This document shows, piece by piece, positions 1 through 4,588 of a stretch of DNA of 6,965 nt. Below the pieces are notes generated by a model. The model made no database searches. It was not told the origin of the DNA and saw only the letters and a program-made list of their open reading frames with translations. Positions within the stretch are counted from its first letter, which is position 1. The number at the start of each line of letters is the position of its first letter. Where the stretch lies: NCBI GenBank assembly GCA_947600015.1, contig CANQFX010000060.1:1-6965 (forward strand). The letters are read 5' to 3'. This DNA is from an uncultured Bacilli bacterium. Lineage in GTDB: Bacteria > Bacillota_I > Bacilli_A > RF39 > UBA660. The position numbers were made by a program, and so were the translations under genes.

Positions 1-1
1 T

Positions 2-268
2 AGGAATAGCAATAATAGTTATTATTTATATACGGGAAAGGATTTCTTTCTTGGAACACCACAGGACCATACACGCAATGATGGTAGGGGTGCTCATATG
101 TTTATGGTTTCATCTAATGGCTCTTTGGGGTGGTCTCGTGTAGAAAATTTAAGTGGCCTCCGTCCTGTGGTTTCATTGAAGGCAGGAACCAATTATAATG
201 GAGGAGATGGGAAGCCAGGAAGCCCCTACATAGTAAATCGTTCTATAAATGGGGAAGGTGAATGGTAA
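2..268 (+). CDS. C-terminal fragment of a surface/prepilin-like protein (5' end outside window)
   Basis: An open frame enters from the left edge and stops at TAA 266-268, giving 88 residues with no start codon in view. The fragment is rich in Gly, Ser, Asn and aromatic residues. It contains a G-L-R-P-V-V-S-L-K motif (about residues 52-60), then a G-G-D-G segment and a P-Y-I-V near the end. This R-P-V-[IV]-[SN]-L-K ... G-D-G-[TK] ... N/S-P-Y-[IV]-[IV] ending is one I associate with large secreted or prepilin-type (type II secretion-like) proteins of uncultured Bacillota, so extracellular exposure is an inference from family memory. The signal or prepilin segment would be upstream, outside the window. 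It is convergent with the regulator at 391-1020 and appears unrelated to the nucleotide-metabolism genes. The 122 nt between the two genes shows no convincing terminator hairpin. Function is unknown. Confidence 0.7.
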   Translation, partial: RNSNNSYYLYTGKDFFLGTPQDHTRNDGRGAHMFMVSSNGSLGWSRVENLSGLRPVVSLKAGTNYNGGDGKPGSPYIVNRSINGEGEW

Positions 269-390
269 TAAAATAGATATTAGTAAATAAAATATATTCC
301 TGATACAGATATAATTGGCTGAATTTAAAAATTATTAGTGAAACAAATCAAGACTATGTAAATGAAAAAGTTCAATAAGACAGATTTTAC

Positions 391-1020
391 TTACTTCAAA
401 ATATGGATGGTTTTTCCTTCTTTTTTGATGATATTTTCTTTTTCTAATTTCACTAATTCTCTCATGAAATTAGCGCGATCGATACAAAGATATTCGGCAA
501 TTGCTTTATAAGAAGTTGTGACTTTAAACACATGATTTTCATTCATTCTCTTTTTTAAAAAGAAGAGAATTTTTTCTTTTACTGTTCGTTTGGAAAGAAG
601 CTCAATTTTTTCATTTTGTTGTCTGTTATCTTTTATTAATAATTCAAATAAATGAATCACAAGTTGATGGTGAAAAGGACAGTTTTTGGTGCAATCTTTT
701 AAAATAGTGGAATAATCAATAAAAGTTACCTCTGTCATAGCACTATTACTAATAATATAAATTTCATCTTCAAAGTCCTGAAGAAATAGATTAGAAAAAA
801 TATCTTGTTCTTTTAATTCTTTTAAAATAGTAGTATTTCCATTAATATCAGTTTTGATGATGGTTGCTTTTCCATAGGAAATATAAGCAATTTGTTTTTT
901 TATAGAAGTAAAACTTAAGATGAGTTCTTTATTGTAAAACGTTTTACTTTGGGTGTTGACACAGTTTGACAAATATTTTCGAAATATAGTATCTTCATCA
1001 TTTCTTAATATATCAACCAT
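391..1020 (-). CDS. Crp/Fnr-family transcriptional regulator, likely controlling nrdDG-dut
   Basis: This 209-residue protein has an N-terminal cyclic-nucleotide-binding-type beta-roll (about 1-110), a long dimerisation helix (about 117-160) and a C-terminal Crp-type winged helix-turn-helix (about 168-209). The recognition helix contains D-R-A-N-F-M-R-E-L (181-189). By alignment with E. coli CRP, R182 and R187 match the DNA-contacting R180 and R185, but CRP's E181 is replaced by Ala, so a site other than TGTGA is expected. The beta-roll lacks the R-[ST]-A phosphate-binding signature of cAMP binders. Cysteines at 20, 110, 114 and 179 include a C-x3-C-P-F-H motif (110-117) at the hinge, seen in many clostridial Crp/Fnr regulators; redox or metal sensing is possible but unproven. 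The start at 1020 is preceded by an AAGAAGG site 6 nt away. It is transcribed divergently from nrdD across 112 nt containing a perfect inverted repeat. The family call is firm; the target and signal are inferred. Confidence 0.9.
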   Translation of the reverse strand: MVDILRNDEDTIFRKYLSNCVNTQSKTFYNKELILSFTSIKKQIAYISYGKATIIKTDINGNTTILKELKEQDIFSNLFLQDFEDEIYIISNSAMTEVTFIDYSTILKDCTKNCPFHHQLVIHLFELLIKDNRQQNEKIELLSKRTVKEKILFFLKKRMNENHVFKVTTSYKAIAEYLCIDRANFMRELVKLEKENIIKKEGKTIHILK

Positions 1021-1042
1021 AGGAAACCTTCTTTCTATTTTT

Positions 1043-1071
1043 ATTATAACAATTTTTTATTTTTGTTGCAA
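1043..1071 (-). promoter_or_regulatory. Promoter of the Crp/Fnr-type regulator gene
   Basis: Read on the minus strand, TTGCAA (plus 1066-1071) and a perfect TATAAT (plus 1043-1048) are separated by exactly 17 bp. This is a good sigma-A-type promoter with an expected start near 1036 and a leader of about 16 nt. The -35 box lies inside the inverted repeat at 1061-1082, so a protein bound there would block RNA polymerase. This suggests negative autoregulation. Confidence 0.75.
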
Positions 1072-1082
1072 ATGCAACAAAA
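1061..1082. promoter_or_regulatory. Perfect 10-2-10 inverted repeat, probable Crp/Fnr-type operator
   Basis: Arms TTTTGTTGCA (1061-1070) and TGCAACAAAA (1073-1082) are exact reverse complements separated by AA. The two-base spacer is too short for an RNA hairpin loop, and no T-run follows, so this is better read as a dimer binding site than a terminator. The 22-bp size and dyad symmetry match sites for Crp/Fnr dimers. It lies between the regulator gene and nrdD, covers the regulator's -35 box, and is centred at 1071.5, about 41.5 bp upstream of the inferred nrdD start site. Confidence 0.78.
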
Positions 1083-1100
1083 GAAAAGAAAAAAGTGAGG

Positions 1101-1106
1101 TAGAAT
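1101..1106 (+). promoter_or_regulatory. -10 element of the nrdD-nrdG-dut promoter (no good -35)
   Basis: TAGAAT at 1101-1106 is the best -10 candidate before nrdD. A -35 at 17 bp spacing would be CAAAAG (about 1078-1083), which is poor. If transcription starts near 1113, the inverted repeat is centred at -41.5, the classic class II activator position, which would explain the weak -35. The leader would be about 20 nt, including the AGGAG Shine-Dalgarno site at 1121-1125, 7 nt before the ATG at 1133. The exact start site is inferred. Confidence 0.5.
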
Positions 1107-1132
1107 GGAATACATAAGATAGGAGTGTTAAT

Positions 1133-3280
1133 ATGGCAAAGACAGATATAAAAAAAGAAATTATGATAATTAAAAGAAATGGAAATTTAGAAAAATTTGA
1201 TCCAGAGAAGGTAAAACAGGCAGTTTCTGCTAGTGCGGAGAGAGTAATGGTTGATTTTACAGAAGAGGCACTAGAAGAAATTGTTGCACTTGTTGAGAAA
1301 ATGCTAAGAACACAGACAACAAACCCTACCGTAGAACAAGTACATAGTTGTGTAGAAGCAGCATTAGAGCAAGTAAATCCTTTAGCAGCAAAAAGTTATC
1401 GTGAATATCGCGATTATAAAAAAGATATTGTGCATATTTTAGATAAAGTTTATAAAAAGGCTCAGGTAATTACGTATATTGGAGATAAAGAATGTGCAAA
1501 TATGGATAGTGCTTTAGTGACAACCCAAAGATGCCTTATTTATAATAGTTTAAATAAAGAATTATATAAGAAGTTTTTCTTAACTCCTGCAGAAATTGAA
1601 GCATGCAAGGATGGATATATTTATATTCATGATATGAGTGCAAGAAGAGATACGATGAATTGTTGCTTATTTGATATGGCCAACGTATTAAAAGATGGAT
1701 TTGAGATGAGTAATATTTGGTATACAGAGCCAAAAACATTAGGAACGGCTTTTAATGTCATGGGAGATGTAATCAATAATACAACAGCCATGCAATATGG
1801 TGGGTTTACTGTTCCTGAAGTAGATACGGTTTTAAAGAAGTATGCGAAGATGAGTTATGATAAGTATTACGAAGAATATTTAGATATTAAAGGAAAAAAA
1901 TATAAAGAAGAAGCAGAAGAATATGCTAAAAAGAAAGTACAAAGAGAATGTGAACAAGGATATCAAGGGATTGAATATAAATTAAATACGGTTAGTTCTA
2001 GTAGAGGTGATTATCCTTTTGTAACATTTACATTTGGAGTAGATCAAGATCCATTTGCAGTCATGATTACAAAAACGATATTAAATGTGCATCGAGAAGG
2101 ACAAGGAAAGAAAGGATTCAAAAGACCAACATTATTTCCTAAACTAGTATTTTTATATGATAAAAAACTTCATGGAAAAGGAGGAGCGCTTCGCGATTCA
2201 TTTTTATGTGCGATAGAGTGTAGTAAAAAAACAATGTATCCAGATTATCTTTCTTTAACAGGAGAAGGATATGTACCAGAAATGTATAAAAAATATGGAA
2301 AGATTGTAAGCCCAATGGGTTGTCGTGCCTTTTTATCTCCTTGGTATGAAAGAGGAGGTATGGAACCAAAAGATAAAAATGATAAGCCGGTTTTTGTTGG
2401 TCGTTTTAATATCGGCGCCATTTCCCTTCATTTACCAATGATTTTAGCTAAAGCGAGAGAAGAACAAAAAGATTTTTATGAAGTGCTAGATTATTATTTA
2501 GAGATGATTCGCAAGATTCATATTCGTACTTATCGCTATCTCGCCAAACGAAAGGCATCTACCAATCCACTTTCCTACTGTCAAGGAGGATTTTATGGTG
2601 GAAATTTAAAACCAGAAGATGCAATTGAACCAGTATTAAAATCATCCACTGCTTCTTTTGGAATTACTGCATTAAATGAATTACAAGTATTATATAATGG
2701 AAAAAGTATTGTAGAAGATGGAAATTTTGCACTTGATGTTTTGAAATATATTAATAAAAAGACACAAGAGTTTAAAGAAGAAGATCATATTTTATATGCA
2801 ATTTATGGAACCCCTGCAGAGAATTTATGTGGATTACAAATCCAACAATTTAGAAAAAAATATGGAGTGGTAGAAGGAGTTAGTTCTAGAGAATACGTTT
2901 CCAATAGTTTCCATTGTGGCGTTTGGGAAGATATTAGTGGAATTCAAAAACAAGATTTAGAAGAACGATTCTGGGAATTATGCAAGGGAGGAAGGATTCA
3001 ATACGTTAGGTACAATTTAAGTTATAACACAAAAGCTATGCTTACTTATATTGAAAGAGCAATGGAAAAAGGATTTTATGAAGGAGTGAATTTATCGCTT
3101 GCTTATTGTAATCATTGTGGGCATGAAGAATTAGATATGGATGTGTGTCCAAAATGTGGTAGTAGTGATTTAACAAAAATTGATCGAATGAATGGTTATC
3201 TTTCTTATTCTAGAGTACATGGAGATACCATGCTTAGTAATGCCAAAATGGTAGAAATTTCAGAAAGGAAGTCTATGTGA
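1133..3280 (+). CDS. nrdD: Anaerobic (class III) ribonucleoside-triphosphate reductase, catalytic subunit
   Basis: This 715-residue cytoplasmic enzyme reduces NTPs to dNTPs by glycyl-radical chemistry. An N-terminal ATP-cone occupies about residues 10-100 (IIKRNG at 12-17). The ten-stranded barrel domain carries the Cys pair C177/C178 (N-C-C-L-F-D) and the thiyl-radical Cys C397 (M-G-C-R). The zinc site is complete: C659-x2-C662 and C672-x2-C675. The C-terminal loop R-M-N-G-Y-L (685-690) places the glycyl radical on G688. The tail S-R-V-H-G-D-T resembles the Lactococcus-type NrdD. Length is within the usual 700-750. The start is supported by AGGAG 7 nt upstream. It is the first gene of an operon with nrdG and dut; its TGA stop shares one base with the nrdG ATG. 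All recognisable catalytic elements are intact, so it should be active once NrdG installs the radical. Confidence 0.97.
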   Translation: MAKTDIKKEIMIIKRNGNLEKFDPEKVKQAVSASAERVMVDFTEEALEEIVALVEKMLRTQTTNPTVEQVHSCVEAALEQVNPLAAKSYREYRDYKKDIVHILDKVYKKAQVITYIGDKECANMDSALVTTQRCLIYNSLNKELYKKFFLTPAEIEACKDGYIYIHDMSARRDTMNCCLFDMANVLKDGFEMSNIWYTEPKTLGTAFNVMGDVINNTTAMQYGGFTVPEVDTVLKKYAKMSYDKYYEEYLDIKGKKYKEEAEEYAKKKVQRECEQGYQGIEYKLNTVSSSRGDYPFVTFTFGVDQDPFAVMITKTILNVHREGQGKKGFKRPTLFPKLVFLYDKKLHGKGGALRDSFLCAIECSKKTMYPDYLSLTGEGYVPEMYKKYGKIVSPMGCRAFLSPWYERGGMEPKDKNDKPVFVGRFNIGAISLHLPMILAKAREEQKDFYEVLDYYLEMIRKIHIRTYRYLAKRKASTNPLSYCQGGFYGGNLKPEDAIEPVLKSSTASFGITALNELQVLYNGKSIVEDGNFALDVLKYINKKTQEFKEEDHILYAIYGTPAENLCGLQIQQFRKKYGVVEGVSSREYVSNSFHCGVWEDISGIQKQDLEERFWELCKGGRIQYVRYNLSYNTKAMLTYIERAMEKGFYEGVNLSLAYCNHCGHEELDMDVCPKCGSSDLTKIDRMNGYLSYSRVHGDTMLSNAKMVEISERKSM

Positions 3281-3825
3281 TGCGATATCATAATATTACA
3301 AAGGCAGATATGTTAAATGGGGAAGGACTACGCGTCGTACTATGGACAAGTGGATGTTCTCATCATTGTCATGCCTGTCAAAATGCAATTACTTGGAATG
3401 AAGAGGATGGTTTATTATTTGATGATGCAGCGAAAAAAGAAATTTTTGCAGAACTAGAAAATGATTGGTGTAGTGGACTTACCCTATCGGGTGGAGATCC
3501 TCTGTTTCAAAAAAACAGAAAAGAGATTGCCAAACTAGTAAAAGAAGTAAAGGAAAGATTCCCTGATAAAAGTATTTGGTGCTATACTGGATATACTTGG
3601 GAAGAATTATTGGAACAAGAAAAAACAGATCAAGATGTAAAAGAGATATTACAAAATATTGATGTATTATTAGATGGAAAGTTTGTATTGCGACTTGCGT
3701 TAGAAAAATTGCATTACGTAGGAAGCAGTAATCAGTCCATTATTGATGTAAAAAAAAGTTTAGAAGAAAATAAAAAAATATTGTATATTGATAATAGTAA
3801 AATATTAGAAGGAGAAAGCGCATGA
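3280..3825 (+). CDS. nrdG: Anaerobic ribonucleotide reductase activating protein (radical SAM)
   Basis: This 181-residue radical-SAM enzyme uses a [4Fe-4S] cluster and S-adenosylmethionine to form the glycyl radical on NrdD. Numbered from the ATG, the cluster motif is C26-x3-C30-x2-C33, preceded by the family-typical M-L-N-G-E-G-L-R-V-V-L-W segment (11-22). The S-G-G-D-P motif (70-74) is the SAM-binding glycine-rich strand, and G-S-S-N-Q (148-152) is a conserved NrdG C-terminal element. A GTG at 3277 could add one Met, but I chose ATG 3280. The family normally begins M-R-Y-H-N-I-T-K, and AAGGAAG (3265-3271) is then spaced 8 nt. The TGATG overlap with nrdD implies translational coupling, and the 3' end overlaps dut by ATGA. 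Its partner is almost certainly the upstream NrdD; whether it also serves the second NrdD is open. Confidence 0.96.
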   Translation: MRYHNITKADMLNGEGLRVVLWTSGCSHHCHACQNAITWNEEDGLLFDDAAKKEIFAELENDWCSGLTLSGGDPLFQKNRKEIAKLVKEVKERFPDKSIWCYTGYTWEELLEQEKTDQDVKEILQNIDVLLDGKFVLRLALEKLHYVGSSNQSIIDVKKSLEENKKILYIDNSKILEGESA

Positions 3826-4283
3826 AACAAAGAGGATTTGAAATAGTAAAGGGGTATGAAGACAAGGGTATTCATTTGCCAGTAAGAAAGACGGCACATT
3901 CAGCAGGATATGATATTGAAGCAGCAGAAGATATTGTTATTCCAAAATATTATCCAGGAATTAAGCCAACGTTAATTCCAACAGGATTAAAGGCTTATTG
4001 TAAAGAAGATGAGTGTTATTTATTATTAAATAGAAGTAGTGGTCCGAAAAAAGGATTTATTCTTGCGAATAGTGTAGGACTAGTAGATTCTGATTATTAT
4101 GGAAACCCAGATAATGATGGACACTTTTACTTTGCATATTTTAATTGCAGTGACCATGATATTGAGGTAAAAAAAGGAGATGCGATTGGGCAAGTAGTAT
4201 TTACAAAATTTTATGTAGCAGATGATGATCATGCAGAAGGAATTCGGACCGGTGGCTTTGGCTCAACTGATACAAAAAAATAA
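3822..4283 (+). CDS. dut: Deoxyuridine 5'-triphosphate nucleotidohydrolase (trimeric dUTPase)
   Basis: This 153-residue protein hydrolyses dUTP to dUMP and pyrophosphate, keeping uracil out of DNA and feeding thymidylate synthesis. All five trimeric dUTPase motifs are visible: A-G-Y-D-I (28-32), R-S-S-G (71-74), G-L-V-D-S-D-Y-Y-G (86-94), a G-D-A-I-G-Q region (119-124), and the flexible C-terminal R-T-G-G-F-G-S-T (142-149), which closes over the nucleotide. D89 is the expected catalytic Asp, and Y92 the residue that discriminates against ribose. A short N-P-D-N-D-G-H insertion follows motif 3, as in many Bacillota and phage homologues. AGAAGGAG (3807-3814) sits 7 nt before the ATG, and the start overlaps nrdG by 4 nt (ATGA), so it is co-translated with nrdD-nrdG. 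The genomic partner fits, because class III reductase generates dUTP directly from UTP. Confidence 0.96.
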   Translation: MKQRGFEIVKGYEDKGIHLPVRKTAHSAGYDIEAAEDIVIPKYYPGIKPTLIPTGLKAYCKEDECYLLLNRSSGPKKGFILANSVGLVDSDYYGNPDNDGHFYFAYFNCSDHDIEVKKGDAIGQVVFTKFYVADDDHAEGIRTGGFGSTDTKK

Positions 4284-4290
4284 AAAAATA

Positions 4291-4323
4291 AAAAAATGAT
4301 TTTTTCAAAAAGTCATTTTTTTT
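4291..4323 (+). terminator. Probable Rho-independent terminator after nrdD-nrdG-dut
   Basis: AAAAAATGA (4291-4299) is exactly complementary to TCATTTTTT (4313-4321). The stem can be extended inward by a T-G wobble and A-T pairs (to about 4304/4308) around a tiny loop, and a T-run follows to 4323. The stem is almost all A-T, so it is weak by textbook standards. Its position 8 nt after the dut stop and its shape (A-tract, hairpin, T-tract) fit, and it could work in both directions. Confidence 0.6.
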
Positions 4324-4525
4324 GACAAAATAAATTTCGAAATTGTTGAAAAATAAGGAAACTGTCAAAAAATAAAACAAAAAAAATAAAAAATAAGGGA
4401 AATTTCTTTTTTTTAAAATGTATAATTTTGTAAATTGTCGTAAATCGAACAAAAAATTTTTTTTGCTGTTTCTTTATATATCAACAAATTGAAAAAATTG
4501 CCCTAAAAAAAGATGAAATTATGTA

Positions 4526-4554
4526 TTGCAATTTTGTTTTTTGAATCATACAAT
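4526..4554 (+). promoter_or_regulatory. Sigma-A-type promoter of the second nrdD
   Basis: TTGCAA (4526-4531) and TACAAT (4549-4554) are separated by exactly 17 bp, one mismatch in the -10 and two in the -35 from consensus. The start would be near 4561, giving a leader of about 28 nt. The full inverted repeat found before the first nrdD is not present here, so the two reductases are probably controlled differently. Confidence 0.72.
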
Positions 4555-4576
4555 GAATTTAGAGAACAGAAGATGT

Positions 4577-4581
4577 GGAGG
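4577..4581 (+). promoter_or_regulatory. Ribosome binding site fixing the second nrdD start at 4589
   Basis: GGAGG (within GTGGAGGTAA) lies 7 nt before ATG 4589. The longer open frame from TTG 4526 has no Shine-Dalgarno site, its first codon lies inside the -35 box, and its first 21 residues do not resemble an NrdD N-terminus. The ATG at 4589 is therefore preferred. Confidence 0.85.
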
Positions 4582-4588
4582 TAAGTTT

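Larger units (their letters stand above)
4284..4588. other. Long AT-rich non-coding region between dut and the second nrdD
   Basis: These 305 bases hold no credible gene. From left to right I see the hairpin terminator (4291-4323), a perfect 12-bp palindrome AATTTCGAAATT (4333-4344), and a direct repeat AAAAATAAGG at 4349-4358 and 4389-4398. There is also a GAAATTTC palindrome (4399-4406), a lone TATAAT (4421-4426) without a matching -35, and many A5-A8 and T5-T8 tracts. TTTGACA (4321-4327) and TGTCAAA (4363-4369) form a distant inverted pair, as do TTGTTGA (4343-4349) and TCAACAA (4481-4487). The actual promoter for the next gene is at 4526-4554. A-tracts of this density often bend DNA or act as UP elements; that role is inferred. 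I found no convincing paired NrdR boxes by eye. Confidence 0.7.

Noticed and set aside
1061..1082. The inverted repeat as a transcription terminator
   Set aside because: A two-base spacer cannot form a stable loop with the full stem, and there is no terminal T-run on the plus strand. Its promoter-overlapping position fits an operator.
1536..1739. 67-residue minus-strand open frame inside nrdD
   Set aside because: It lies wholly within the confidently identified nrdD coding frame on the other strand and shows no ribosome binding site or family features. The same applies to the minus-strand frames at 2139-2369 and 4863-5090.
4201..4452. 83-residue minus-strand open frame rich in Phe and Leu
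   Set aside because: It overlaps the dut 3' end and the terminator, and its composition is just the translation of A/T tracts read backwards.
4418..4492. 24-codon plus-strand open frame (M-Y-N-F-V-N-C-R ...) as a possible leader peptide
   Set aside because: The nearest Shine-Dalgarno-like AAGGG is about 18 nt upstream, too far, and the frame ends well before the mapped promoter of nrdD2.
4526..4588. N-terminal extension of the second nrdD from a TTG codon at 4526
   Set aside because: The TTG lies inside the inferred -35 box, has no ribosome binding site, and the added residues do not resemble NrdD. GGAGG before ATG 4589 is a much better start.
4284..4588. NrdR boxes upstream of the second nrdD
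   Set aside because: I looked for two spaced copies of an ACAC-ATATAT-GTGT-like box. Only a lone TATATAT near 4476-4482 appears, without the flanking bases or a partner.
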